Shown: positions 17,371-26,020 of the stretch, piece after piece | How positions within the stretch are numbered: position 1 is the stretch's first letter | Layout: each line of letters opens with the position of its first letter | Source of the DNA: DASZUK01 sp035547695 | GTDB taxonomy: Bacteria > Actinomycetota > Acidimicrobiia > Acidimicrobiales > RAAP-2 | Assembly (NCBI GenBank): GCA_035547695.1 | Contig: DASZUK010000059.1 | Span: 23,313 to 87,312, forward strand | Direction of reading: 5' to 3' | DNA: 64,000 bases | Notes under the pieces: generated by a model | What the model was told of the DNA's origin: nothing | Seen by the model: the letters and a program-made list of their open reading frames with translations, nothing else | Database searches by the model: none | Program-made: the position numbers and the translations under genes

Positions 17371-18245
17371 GAGACTCCGGCGGTGGCGGCGATGGCGAGC
17401 TCTTCTCCCACCTTGGCCGCCGCCGACGTCATGATGTCGAGGTTGCCGGCGTACGGGGGGAGGTAGTCGCCTGCTCCCCGGACCTCCACCTGGATCACGA
17501 CCCGGTCGTCCAAGAAGGCGGGATCCCGGAGCAACCGGTACCCGGGCACGTACGTGCCGACCGCGCGCTCCATCTCCCGGACCGAGGCCGTGATCGCATC
17601 CCGATCGGCTTCGGGCCCGATCTCACAGAAGATGGTGTCCCGCATGATCAACGGAGGATCCGCCGGGTTCAGGATGATGATGGCCTTGCCGAGCCCCGCG
17701 CCGCCGACCGAGGCGATCGCCCTCGACGTCGTGATGGTGAACTCATCGATGTTCGCCCTGGTGCCCGGCCCTGCCGATCTCGAGGCGATGGTGGCGACGA
17801 TCTCGGCATACGGAACCGGGGTGGTCCGGGCCACGGCATGCACCATAGGGATGGTGGCCTGGCCGCCGCAGGTCACCATGTTCAAGTTCGGGGCACCGAG
17901 ATGCTCGTGGAGGTTGACCGGCGGAACGACGAAAGGCCCGATGGCCGCTGGGGTCAGGTCGACGGCCCTGATCCCGGCTTCCTGGTAACGCGGTGCGTTG
18001 GCGGCGTGGACGTGGGCCGACGTCGCCTCGAACACGATGTCCGGAAGCTGCTCACGAGCCAGGAGCCAGTCGACCCCCTCGGGCGAGACCTCGAGGCCCC
18101 GCCGGTCAGCCCGACGGAGGCCTTCGCTGGCCGGGTCGACACCGACCATATAGGCGAGCTGCAGCGCCTCCGAACGCAACAGCTTCTCCATGAGGTCGGT
18201 GCCGATGTTCCCCGAGCCGACGATGGCGGCAACTGGCTTGGTCAC
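17367..18245 (-). CDS. Acetaldehyde dehydrogenase (acylating)
   Basis: A 292-residue DmpF/BphJ/HsaG-type enzyme converting acetaldehyde or propionaldehyde plus CoA to acyl-CoA with NAD. The Rossmann motif VGSGNIGTDL is at residues 9-18 and the catalytic cysteine is C126 in MVTCGGQATIP. The end of the protein, AGNLDIMTSAA, is family-typical. The start is GTG 18245 with GAGGAG upstream; the longer open frame has no homology. It forms the usual complex with the aldolase encoded directly downstream. Confidence 0.95.
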   Translation of the reverse strand: MTKPVAAIVGSGNIGTDLMEKLLRSEALQLAYMVGVDPASEGLRRADRRGLEVSPEGVDWLLAREQLPDIVFEATSAHVHAANAPRYQEAGIRAVDLTPAAIGPFVVPPVNLHEHLGAPNLNMVTCGGQATIPMVHAVARTTPVPYAEIVATIASRSAGPGTRANIDEFTITTSRAIASVGGAGLGKAIIILNPADPPLIMRDTIFCEIGPEADRDAITASVREMERAVGTYVPGYRLLRDPAFLDDRVVIQVEVRGAGDYLPPYAGNLDIMTSAAAKVGEELAIAATAGVS

Positions 18246-18285
18246 GTTCGGCTCCTCGCCCTGGTCCCCATTCGACTCCTCCCGC

Positions 18286-19068
18286 TCACTCGAAGCACAC
18301 GACGACGTCGCCCAACCCGTCGAACTCGGCCCGGACGACGTCGCCCGGGACCACATCGACGGCACGGGTACAGGAGCCGGGCAGCACCACGTGCCCTGCC
18401 TCCAACGCGACACCCATCTGATGCAGGCTGTTCGCCAGCCAGGCGACCGCCGACACCGGGTTCCCCAGGACTGCGGCGCCCAGGCCGGTCTCGACCAAAC
18501 GGCCAGACCGCTCGAGGATCCCTCTCACCAACCGGAGGTCCCTGTCGCCGATCTTGGTCGGCCGACAGCCCAGGACGACCCCGGCCGAGCTGCCGTTGTC
18601 CGCCACCGTGTCCTCCAGGGTGATGGCCCAATCGGCGATCCGGCTGTCGATCACCTCGATGGCCGGCACGACGAACTCGGTCGCCCGCAAGACGTCGGCT
18701 GCGGTCACTCCCCCGCCACCCAGCCCGCTCCCAAGAACGAAGGCGATCTCGATCTCCACCCGCGGCTGCAGGTACCGGTCGGCGGCGACCACGTCGCGGT
18801 CGGCGATGAACATGTCCGTCAACAGGTGGCCGTAGTCGGGTTGGTCCACCCCGAGCATGGTCTGCATGGCTTTGGAGGTGAGACCGACCTTGTGGCCCCG
18901 TACGGCTGATCCGGCGGTCAGCCGGTCTTCGATGTTGAGCATCTGGATGGCATAGGCATCGTCGAGGTCCATGCCGGGGTAGCACTTCGACAACGGTTCG
19001 ATGGGCAGGCGGGAGCGCTCTGCGTCAGCCAGAGCCGATGCCGCTTGGCGGCGGGCGGGCAGGTCCAT
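18286..19068 (-). CDS. 2-keto-4-pentenoate (2-hydroxypenta-2,4-dienoate) hydratase
   Basis: A 260-residue hydratase of the MhpD/DmpE/HsaE family, adding water to 2-hydroxypenta-2,4-dienoate before aldolase cleavage. Family segments are GHKVGLTSKAMQ, PDYGHLLTDMF, the metal-site RVEIEIAFVLG and PAIEVIDSRI. I prefer ATG 19068 because it matches the family N-terminus and because an operator candidate overlaps the alternative GTG at 19116. It completes the three-gene lower meta-cleavage set with the two downstream genes. Confidence 0.93.
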   Translation of the reverse strand: MDLPARRQAASALADAERSRLPIEPLSKCYPGMDLDDAYAIQMLNIEDRLTAGSAVRGHKVGLTSKAMQTMLGVDQPDYGHLLTDMFIADRDVVAADRYLQPRVEIEIAFVLGSGLGGGGVTAADVLRATEFVVPAIEVIDSRIADWAITLEDTVADNGSSAGVVLGCRPTKIGDRDLRLVRGILERSGRLVETGLGAAVLGNPVSAVAWLANSLHQMGVALEAGHVVLPGSCTRAVDVVPGDVVRAEFDGLGDVVVCFE

Positions 19069-19108
19069 CGCGGCAGTCTGGTTGGCCGCCGCCTCCCCGG
19101 GAACGGGC

Positions 19109-19127
19109 GATTCCACAGAACGGAAAC
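19109..19127. promoter_or_regulatory. Palindromic operator candidate, site 6
   Basis: GATTCC-N7-GGAAAC (spacer acagaac), exact core. Its centre is 50 bases upstream of the hydratase start at 19068, suggesting a promoter in this gap. Confidence 0.6.
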
Positions 19128-19165
19128 CGGCCCGGCCCAGCCCGTCGACGCGGACGCCTCGTCGG

Positions 19166-20809
19166 CTAGCCCGTCGTGCGGACTCCGCGACGGGAGACCT
19201 CGATCCCCGCCGCTTCGCGGTCCCAGGCGTCGCCGATACCCACCGCCCGCAGTTCGGCCTTCCGGATCTTCTGGGTCGGGGTCCTGGGCATGTCCTCGAC
19301 GAACTCGACGAACCGGGGGACCATGAAGTAGGGCATCCTCTCGGCCAGGTAGAGGACCAGCTCGGCTTCGGTGAGCGTGGAGCCCTCCACCCGGACGACG
19401 ACCACCTTTATCTCGTCCTCGGAGTACTCGCTGGGGACGGCGACAGCGGCCGACTCCTGGACCTCTTCGTGGCTGTTCACCTCGAGCTCGACTTCCAGGG
19501 AGGAGACGTTCTCGCCACGCCGGCGGATGGCGTCGTCGACTCGATCGACGAAGTAGTAGATGCCGTCGGCGTCTCGCCGCAAGGCATCGCCGCTGTGCAG
19601 CCATCCGTTGCGCCACGCCTCGGCGGAGCGGGCAGGGAGCCCGTGCCAGCGGACCATGACGGTCCATGGGAGCTTTGGCCGCACGACCGCTTCGCCAACC
19701 TCCCCGACGGCCACCTCTCGGTCGTGTTCGTCGACCAACCGGACCTCCACGTCCGGGTGGGCCCAGCCGCAGCGCCGTGGCGCCACCTGGTCCGGATCGT
19801 TGTCGATCAGGATGGTGCCTGCCTCGGTGCTTCCGAACCCGGTGACGACGTCGACTCCGAAGCGGGCGCGGAACTGCTGGACGTCGGCCGTCACCGGCGT
19901 CATGTAGACGTCACGCATCGGATTGTCCCCGTCATCCGGCTTCGGTGGCTGGCGCATCAGGAACTCGGGCATGGTGCCGACCAACTGCGTCGTGGTGGCT
20001 CCGACGTCGCGGACCTCGTCCCAAAACGTCGTGGCGTGGAACCCGGAGGCGATGTAGGCCGTGCTGGCGGGGATCAGCGCCCGGTAGACGCCGCCCCACT
20101 GGCCGGCCACGTGGAACTGCGGAGCCACGACGTAGCGGATGTCGTCCCTCGTCTGCCTCCCCGTGAACTCCGCGGTCGTGAAGGCCGCGGCGTGCGCCAG
20201 GACCGCTCCTTTCGACAGGCCGGTGGTCCCCGAGGTGTACAGGATGGCGAGCAGGTCCCAGGCGCTGACCGCCTCGGGGCCGGCGGCGCCGTGTGCCTCC
20301 AGCTCGCCGAAGGGGACGATACGGGGACCCCGCCGGGCCTGCGGCAGGGCCGGGACCGTCACGTCGGATCCCTTCGACGGGCGCACGATCACCGTCTCGA
20401 GCGTGTCACTCCCCACCGCCAGGACGCGATCGAGGTAGGCCTCTTCGATCACCGCGAACCGGGCTCTCGAGTCGTTGACCAGGTGCGCCAGGTAGCGACC
20501 CTTGTACGCCGTGTTGACCAGTGATTCCATCGACGCGTTGAAGCTGAGCCCCAACCAGGCCAGCGTCGAGTCGAGGTGGTTGTCGAGCATGAGCAAGACA
20601 GGCTCCTGTCGGGACACCCCCAGCGCCCGGTACCCCCGGGCGAACCGGCCGGCGGCCACCCATGCCTCGGCATAGGTCAGGCTCCGCTCCTCGTCGCGAA
20701 GGCACAGGTGGTCCGGCCGCGCCTCGGCGGCGCGCTCGATCGTACGGTTCAACGTACGTTCGACGAGCGGCTGCCGGTGCTCCGGATCTCGTTCCGAGGG
20801 CCTGGGCAC
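19166..20809 (-). CDS. AMP-binding acyl-CoA ligase (CaiC-like)
   Basis: A 547-residue ANL-superfamily ligase that forms acyl-CoA from an acid, ATP and CoA. Motifs: YTSGTTGLSKG, FGSTEAG, the hinge DRVDDAIRRRGENVSS and the C-terminal TPTQKIRKAELR lysine. It is closely similar in layout to the ligases at 26617 and 50096 and to crotonobetaine/carnitine-CoA ligases. The start GTG 20809 sits four bases after the stop of the hydrolase gene, with AAAGGA overlapping the junction. Substrate unknown. Confidence 0.88.
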   Translation of the reverse strand: MPRPSERDPEHRQPLVERTLNRTIERAAEARPDHLCLRDEERSLTYAEAWVAAGRFARGYRALGVSRQEPVLLMLDNHLDSTLAWLGLSFNASMESLVNTAYKGRYLAHLVNDSRARFAVIEEAYLDRVLAVGSDTLETVIVRPSKGSDVTVPALPQARRGPRIVPFGELEAHGAAGPEAVSAWDLLAILYTSGTTGLSKGAVLAHAAAFTTAEFTGRQTRDDIRYVVAPQFHVAGQWGGVYRALIPASTAYIASGFHATTFWDEVRDVGATTTQLVGTMPEFLMRQPPKPDDGDNPMRDVYMTPVTADVQQFRARFGVDVVTGFGSTEAGTILIDNDPDQVAPRRCGWAHPDVEVRLVDEHDREVAVGEVGEAVVRPKLPWTVMVRWHGLPARSAEAWRNGWLHSGDALRRDADGIYYFVDRVDDAIRRRGENVSSLEVELEVNSHEEVQESAAVAVPSEYSEDEIKVVVVRVEGSTLTEAELVLYLAERMPYFMVPRFVEFVEDMPRTPTQKIRKAELRAVGIGDAWDREAAGIEVSRRGVRTTG

Positions 20810-20813
20810 TCCT

Positions 20814-21662
20814 TTACAGCACCCCCGACACGAACCCTCGGATGGCAGCGACGAAGCGGTCGTGCTGCTCGATCTGGGTCCAGTGGCCGCACTTGCCGAT
20901 CCCGTACAGCCTCGAGCTCGGGATCCGCTCGAAGAACCAGAGGCCTGCCTCGAAGACCACCATCTTGTCCTCCCGGCCGTGGATGATCAGGACGTCCTGT
21001 TCGATGGCCGCCAGCTCCTCGTCGCTGATCGTCCAGGGAGTCGACAGGTCGAAGGTCGCCGCGTGGGACCGCTGGACGTCCGCCCGGGTGGCCCGAGGCA
21101 GGCGGGCGGCCGCCACCGCCGCCAGCTCGTCGCCGAAGTCCTCCGGGGCGTAGACGAAATCCTCGAGCAGCCGGGTCATGGCTTCGGCGGTGGGTTGTTC
21201 GTAGAACCCGATCAGAGAGGGCAGCGCCGGACCGGGTGGGAGCGGAGCCCCTCCGGCGCCCATCAGGGTGATCGACGCAACCCGAGCTGGCGCCAGCCGG
21301 ACCAAGTCGAGCGAGATCAAGCCGCCCATCGAGTTCCCGACCAGGTGGGCCTGTCCGATGTCGAAGGTATCGAGCAGGCCGATGAGGGTCTCGCTCCTGA
21401 GCGTGGTGAAGGGCACGATGCCCTGCGGCGGAGGGTCCGGGTGGGTGGAGTCGCCGTAGCCGAGGATGTCCGGTGCCAGGCAGTGGTACGTGTCCCCCAG
21501 GTCTTCGATCACTGCTCGCCAGTTTGACTCACCCGTCGCTCCAGGGCCCGAACCGTGGAGAAAGAGGATGGCCGGCGCACCAGGTTCACCGGTCTCGTTG
21601 ACGAGCAGTTGGTATTCGCCGACCGGCACCGTCGTCGTCGTCATCTTTGCCTTCTCGCTCAT
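20814..21662 (-). CDS. Alpha/beta hydrolase, meta-cleavage product hydrolase type
   Basis: A 282-residue hydrolase resembling BphD/HsaD/MhpC enzymes, which cut the C-C bond of ring-fission products. The oxyanion motif HGSGPGATGESNW is near residue 36, the nucleophile is S111 in VGNSMGG, the acid is in IIHGREDKMV and the histidine in GKCGHWTQIE. The start may be ATG 21662 (GAGGTGG upstream) or ATG 21644 (GAGAAGG upstream). It sits between a BKACE gene and a CoA ligase and precedes the hydratase/aldolase set that would take up its product. Confidence 0.88.
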   Translation of the reverse strand: MSEKAKMTTTTVPVGEYQLLVNETGEPGAPAILFLHGSGPGATGESNWRAVIEDLGDTYHCLAPDILGYGDSTHPDPPPQGIVPFTTLRSETLIGLLDTFDIGQAHLVGNSMGGLISLDLVRLAPARVASITLMGAGGAPLPPGPALPSLIGFYEQPTAEAMTRLLEDFVYAPEDFGDELAAVAAARLPRATRADVQRSHAATFDLSTPWTISDEELAAIEQDVLIIHGREDKMVVFEAGLWFFERIPSSRLYGIGKCGHWTQIEQHDRFVAAIRGFVSGVL

Positions 21663-21726
21663 CGCCACCTCAATTCATCTCGTCCGGCTGGTTCATTCGG
21701 TGTCCTGGTGGGCGTGGGCACCGCGC

Positions 21727-22644
21727 TCAAGAGAACCCGAGGATGTCCCGGGTCTCGGCCGGGGAGGCCACGCCGCGACCAACGGTGTCGGCGATGGCCA
21801 CGAACCGGTTCACCATCTCCACGTTGTCCAGCGGAGGTGCCCCCCAAGCAGGAAGGTCCCCGACCCCCGTCCGCACGTGCCCGTCCATGCAGATGGCCAG
21901 GGCGTTGAACAGGCGGTGCCGATCCTCGTCCGACGCGTCGGCGTTGAAACTGTTGTGGTAGTTGTGGGCGAACCACTCCACCTCCCACTCGGGTGGCACG
22001 AAGCGGAGAAGGGAGAGGATCCCCTCCGCGGTCGTGGGCGGTCCGAAGGCTTCGCTGTGCGAAAGGTTGAGATGGAGCACGATCGGCGCCTCCACCAGGC
22101 CCATTTGCCGGTACGTCTCGATGTGGCGGAGGTGCCCGATCTCGCGCACGCCGAACTGTGGCTTGAGCCCGGACTGGCGGCACCAGCTCAGGAAGTCGAC
22201 GGAGACGTCGTGGGATGCCCCGGTCACCCGGTCCATGACCCACTCCTGGCGCTCCTTGCTCCACCTACCGAGGTTCGTGGCCCCGACGAAGTACACGAAG
22301 GTCTCGAGGGCCCGGTCCGCCTTGCGGAGCGCTCTGACGTGCGGGAAGGCGTTGACACTGGCATCGGCGGTCGCGTCGCTGACCGCGTAGGTCGGATAAG
22401 CGACGATGTCGCTCTGCTCGGCGATGAGCTCCATCGTGCGGAGGTAGAACTCGACATCCTCCGCATGATCGATGTCCATGCGGTCGCCGCCGCTGGTCCG
22501 AGGATGGAAATGCACGATCGAGGCGCCGGCTTCGGCGCAGGCGACGGCCTGGGCGGCGATCTCTTCTTCGGTCCGAGGCACGCCAGGATGCTCGGAACGG
22601 GTGACGTACTCGTTCAGTGCCACCTCGATGATCAGCTTCTTCAC
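21727..22644 (-). CDS. BKACE-family beta-keto acid cleavage enzyme (DUF849)
   Basis: A 305-residue member of the family whose prototype, 3-keto-5-aminohexanoate cleavage enzyme, uses acetyl-CoA to split a beta-keto acid into acetoacetate and a new acyl-CoA. The zinc ligands H45 and H47 are in VHFHPR. The C-terminal half contains FAHNYHNSFNADASDED, and the family segment NVEMVNRF is near the end. Many members are uncharacterised and differ in substrate. First gene of a minus-strand unit; a pair of operator candidates lies upstream, shared with a divergent amidohydrolase. Confidence 0.88.
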   Translation of the reverse strand: MKKLIIEVALNEYVTRSEHPGVPRTEEEIAAQAVACAEAGASIVHFHPRTSGGDRMDIDHAEDVEFYLRTMELIAEQSDIVAYPTYAVSDATADASVNAFPHVRALRKADRALETFVYFVGATNLGRWSKERQEWVMDRVTGASHDVSVDFLSWCRQSGLKPQFGVREIGHLRHIETYRQMGLVEAPIVLHLNLSHSEAFGPPTTAEGILSLLRFVPPEWEVEWFAHNYHNSFNADASDEDRHRLFNALAICMDGHVRTGVGDLPAWGAPPLDNVEMVNRFVAIADTVGRGVASPAETRDILGFS

Positions 22645-22709
22645 TGTCGGCTCTGCTCCATGGCGCTCGCCCTCACATTGCAGGACCGGGTGCAGCGCGA
22701 ACGACGGCC

Positions 22710-22728
22710 CGTTCCACTTCCCGGAACC
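22710..22728. promoter_or_regulatory. Palindromic operator candidate, site 7
   Basis: CGTTCC-N7-GGAACC (spacer acttccc), exact core, 75 bases from the BKACE start. Confidence 0.7.
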
Positions 22729-22761
22729 AGCTCGCCGGACCCGCTCGGTGGGCCGGGAGCC

Positions 22762-22780
22762 GGTTCCAGTGGCCAGAACC
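22762..22780. promoter_or_regulatory. Palindromic operator candidate, site 8
   Basis: GGTTCC-N7-AGAACC (spacer agtggcc), one mismatch. It lies 52 bases (five helical turns) from site 7 and 99 bases from the divergent amidohydrolase start at 22870. Confidence 0.65.
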
Positions 22781-22869
22781 GCTTATGGCGTTGACCAGGG
22801 GCATCACCGAGCATGGCGGCGGTCGACCGTCGCCATGCTCGGCCTTCCGATACCGAAGGAGGTACGACC

Positions 22870-24083
22870 GTGCACCTGGGCGAAGCTGCAGCGGGCCCCG
22901 TAGCGGAGATCCCCCCGATCATCTCGGTGGACGATCACGTCATCGAGCCGCCCGATCTCTGGCAGCGGTGGCTCCCGTCCGGACTGCGGGACCGGGGCCC
23001 CAAGGTGGTCGAGGCGCCGTTCGAGCTGACCGGCAACCAGCCTCCGTACGTTCGGCGGGCCGAGAGCGGGGAGACCACCGATTTCTGGGAGTACGGATCG
23101 CTGAGCGTGGCCATTCCCGGTGGCATGGTCGCCGTCGGACGGCCACCCGATACCGTCACCCACCGACCCTGCGGCCGGGGGCCTTCCGACTGAAGGAGCG
23201 GCTTGCCGACATGGACGAGAACCACGTGGAGCGGTCGCTGTGCTTCCCCAGCTTCCCCCGGTTCTGTGGCCAGGTGTTCCTCGAGGCCGAGGATCGGGCC
23301 CTCGCCCTGGCCTGCGTGGAGGCCTACAACAACTGGATGGTCGAGGAGTGGTGCGGCGACAGCGGCGGACGGTTGATCCCCCTGTGCCTGGTCCCGCTGT
23401 GGGACGCCGATCTGGCGGCGGCGGAGGTGCGGCGCAACGCGGCCCGGGGCGTACGGGCGGTGGCCTTCACCGAGCTACCCGCCCATCTCGGCCTTCCCAC
23501 GCTCCACGATCACCAGAACTACTGGGATCCCTTTCTCCAGGCCTGCGACGACACCGGCACGGTCATCTGCATGCACATCGGGTCCTCCTCGAAGCTGATG
23601 ACCACCTCGACCGACGCCCCGATGGGCGTCCGTTACGCCCTCACGACCGTGAACTCGCAGATGTCGCTCACCGACTGGTTGCTCTCCGGGGTGCTGGCCC
23701 GTTACCCGAACCTGCGGCTCGCCTACTCCGAGAGCCAGATCGGCTGGATGCCCTATCTGCTGGAACGGATCGACCGCCTGTGGACGGACGGCCATGCGAC
23801 CTACGAGATGAACCCGGCCATCACGGCGCCTCCCAGCACCTACTTCCGCCACCGGGTCTACGGTTGCTTCTTCGAGGACGACTTCGGCCTGCACAATCTC
23901 GACGCCATCGGTGTCGACCAGGTCACCTTCGAGAGCGACTACCCCCACCAGGACTCGACCTGGCCCCGCACCCGCCAGTACGCCGAATCGGCGATGGTCG
24001 GTCTCGATCCGGACCAGATCCGCAAGATCGTCCGGGACAACGCCATCGCCCTTTTTGGGCTCCCGCCGACGATCGGAGCCTGA
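22870..24083 (+). pseudogene. Amidohydrolase_2 family gene interrupted by a frameshift
   Basis: The first 98 or so codons from GTG 22870 (a perfect AAGGAGGT ribosome site precedes it) encode the N-terminus with ISVDDHVIEPP (D21-x-H23). Between about 23150 and 23170 the homology jumps to another frame, continuing ADMDENHVERSLCFPSFPRFCGQ to the end with MHIGSSS and FESDYPHQD. One missing base in the run ccgaccctgcgg would restore a single protein of about 404 residues. Both halves keep all expected motifs, so this is either a recent mutation or a sequencing error. The homologues at 709 and 55968 are intact. Confidence 0.85.
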
Positions 24084-24180
24084 GACGAGCCAGGAGCCGC
24101 CTCGTCCCTATCGGAACGTCGGTGGGACGTCGGTGGCGATCCGCCGCCTGGATGCCGCCGACTCGTCGGGGTCGACACCC

Positions 24181-24504
24181 GAGGTGGCGGGCTTCCACAC
24201 CCCACATGCCCGACAGTTCTTCTGCCTCTTCTGCGGTCTCCGAGGCAGTGCGGGGGCCGACGTCGAGCACGGCAACGGAAGCCCCGGCGTCCGCCAAGCG
24301 GTGGGAGATGGCGTTGCCCAGGCCCTTCCCTCCTCCGCCGGTCACCATGGCCACCGTTCCGTCGAGCCGCAGGAGCTCGGCCGTGGGGCGGCCTGGCCGG
24401 TCGACCGGCAGGCGGTCCAGGGCATAGGCCTCGACGGCCTGAGGGGGTAGCCCTTCGAGCCCCGAAGCGCGCCCATGGTCTCGCCACTGCGCGGCGTCGG
24501 TCAT
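24181..24504 (-). pseudogene. Truncated short-chain dehydrogenase fragment
   Basis: From ATG 24504 the frame encodes a 45-residue leader, then LRLDGTVAMVTGGGGKGLGN, the SDR cofactor loop, and ADAGASVAVLDV. After about residue 108 the similarity stops; no NNAG or Y-x3-K follows in any frame. The open frame runs on to 23923, antisense to the amidohydrolase, but that part is not SDR-like. It starts eight bases after the Rieske beta-subunit stop, so it was once the next gene of that unit. About two thirds of the gene is gone. Confidence 0.7.
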
Positions 24505-24511
24505 CTGCTCG

Positions 24512-25048
24512 TCAGAGGATGATGCTGACCCGCCCGTGGGGACGGAGCGTCTCCATGGCCAGCGTTGCCTTCCGGACCTGGAATACGAACCCGGCCGGAC
24601 CACCGGCCACGAGGACGAGCTCGTATCGGCCCGGGTACGAGAGGATCGACCGTGACGACGAACGGTGGATGAGGAAGTTGGCCTCGGCGCGCACCAGCCC
24701 GTCGCCCGTCGAGGCCGCCCGGACGTTCCCGACGATCCGGTGGGTCGTCGAGGGTGGCGACTCGGCCCAGGCCGTCCCCTTCACGATGCCGGCGACCCGC
24801 TCCTCGAGGAGGAACCGATCGTCGTTCACCAGGAACATCTCCGTCAGTGGGTCTCCGCCCGGTCGGTCGGTGGCCGGGACCAGGTAGCGGCAGTCCAGGG
24901 CGAACAGGTCGAGCCACTCCTCGAAGCGACGGGCGTCCAGGAGGGCGGCGTCGTGGTACAGGAAGCCTTCGACCGATCGACTGAGGTCGGGGTCCCATTC
25001 CAACCACGGGTCGCCGGGAACCATCGAAGTGTCCTCGGTGACGCTCAT
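24512..25048 (-). CDS. Aromatic-ring-hydroxylating dioxygenase beta subunit
   Basis: A 178-residue small subunit of Rieske oxygenases with the NTF2-like fold. Features include EGFLYHDAALLDARRFEEWL, the YLVPATDRPG segment and THRIVGNVRA. It supports assembly of the alpha3beta3 enzyme rather than catalysis. No alpha subunit is adjacent; the only one in the window is at 7511-8848. The ATG overlaps the stop of an enoyl-CoA hydratase gene (ATGA). Confidence 0.9.
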   Translation of the reverse strand: MSVTEDTSMVPGDPWLEWDPDLSRSVEGFLYHDAALLDARRFEEWLDLFALDCRYLVPATDRPGGDPLTEMFLVNDDRFLLEERVAGIVKGTAWAESPPSTTHRIVGNVRAASTGDGLVRAEANFLIHRSSSRSILSYPGRYELVLVAGGPAGFVFQVRKATLAMETLRPHGRVSIIL

Positions 25049-25938
25049 CCGACACCACCGGCTACCGCAGTCCCGATGGCGTGGAGCTCGTCGGGGCCGT
25101 CCACAGGCGGCGTCGGCATGTCGTTACCTCCTCGTCGTCCCACGTACACCGGCGAACGGTCCTCGAGCCACGCCCGCACCGCCTCCCGGGCGTCCTCCGA
25201 CCGTGCGTTCTCGGCGTAGCGCCGGCTCTCCACGTCCAGGAACGTCGGCAGGTCGAGCCCGGAAGCCTCGTTGAGGTTTGCCTTCATCCCCGCCACCGCT
25301 CCCGGGGCGAGCGCTGCCAGCCTCGACGCCATCTCGCCGGTGGCCCTCACCAGGTCATCATCGGGGACGACCCGACCGACCAGGCCGAGGGAGGCGGCCT
25401 CGTCGGTGCCGATCCGGTCGCCGAGAAGGCTCAGCTCCTTGGCCCTCCCGAGCCCGACCAGTCGGACCAGGTGCCACGGCAAGCCCATGTCGCCAGTCGT
25501 TCCGACGTGGAGGAAGGCCGTGACGAACACGGCGGACGATGCGGCGATCCGCAGGTCGGCCGCACAGGCCAACGCCATGCCTCCCCCGGCGCACGGCCCG
25601 TTGACGGCGGCGATGGTCACCTGCGGAAGTGCATAGAGGATCTCGGTCACCGCCACGGTGTCCCGGACCAGCTCTTCGGACAGGGCCCTGCCGGCCATGG
25701 CGTCGACGTCACCGCCGGCACAAAAGCCCCGACCGGCACCGGTGATGACCACGACCCGGACGTCGGGGTCGCCGGACAGGGACTCGAGGGCCGACCGGAG
25801 CTTTCCCAGCATCGGCAACGTCAGCGCGTTCAGCCGCCCCGGGCGCTGCAGAACGACCTGGGCAACATGGCCATCGACGGTGACGACAACCGGCTCCTCG
25901 CCGCATTCGGCGTCGCCGAATTCACCCGTGCCGGCCAT
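25045..25938 (-). CDS. Enoyl-CoA hydratase/isomerase family protein
   Basis: A 297-residue crotonase-fold protein. The N-terminal RPGRLNALT, the first oxyanion segment GRGFCAGGDVDAM and the second, NGPCAGGGMALA, are clear. The second usual catalytic glutamate position reads HVGTTGDMG, so the exact reaction (hydration, isomerisation or C-C cleavage) is uncertain. The start ATG 25938 is chosen by homology; no strong ribosome site is seen. It overlaps the Rieske beta gene by four bases. An operator candidate is centred 50 bases upstream. Confidence 0.87.
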   Translation of the reverse strand: MAGTGEFGDAECGEEPVVVTVDGHVAQVVLQRPGRLNALTLPMLGKLRSALESLSGDPDVRVVVITGAGRGFCAGGDVDAMAGRALSEELVRDTVAVTEILYALPQVTIAAVNGPCAGGGMALACAADLRIAASSAVFVTAFLHVGTTGDMGLPWHLVRLVGLGRAKELSLLGDRIGTDEAASLGLVGRVVPDDDLVRATGEMASRLAALAPGAVAGMKANLNEASGLDLPTFLDVESRRYAENARSEDAREAVRAWLEDRSPVYVGRRGGNDMPTPPVDGPDELHAIGTAVAGGVG

Positions 25939-25978
25939 CGGATCATGATGGTCCCAGGCGGTACCGGTGGGCAGGGGT

Positions 25979-25997
25979 GGTTCCGTCCGCCGGAACC
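25979..25997. promoter_or_regulatory. Palindromic operator candidate, site 9
   Basis: Perfect GGTTCC-N7-GGAACC (spacer gtccgcc) inside nine-base arms GGTGGTTCC/GGAACCACC. It is 50 bases from the enoyl-CoA hydratase start. Confidence 0.75.
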
Positions 25998-26020
25998 ACC
26001 GACGCCGACGTGGGGGCAGC

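Noticed and set aside
23150..23170. Programmed frameshifting as explanation for the split amidohydrolase
   Set aside because: No slippery heptamer or downstream structure is evident, and intact paralogues need no frameshift; mutation or sequence error is simpler.
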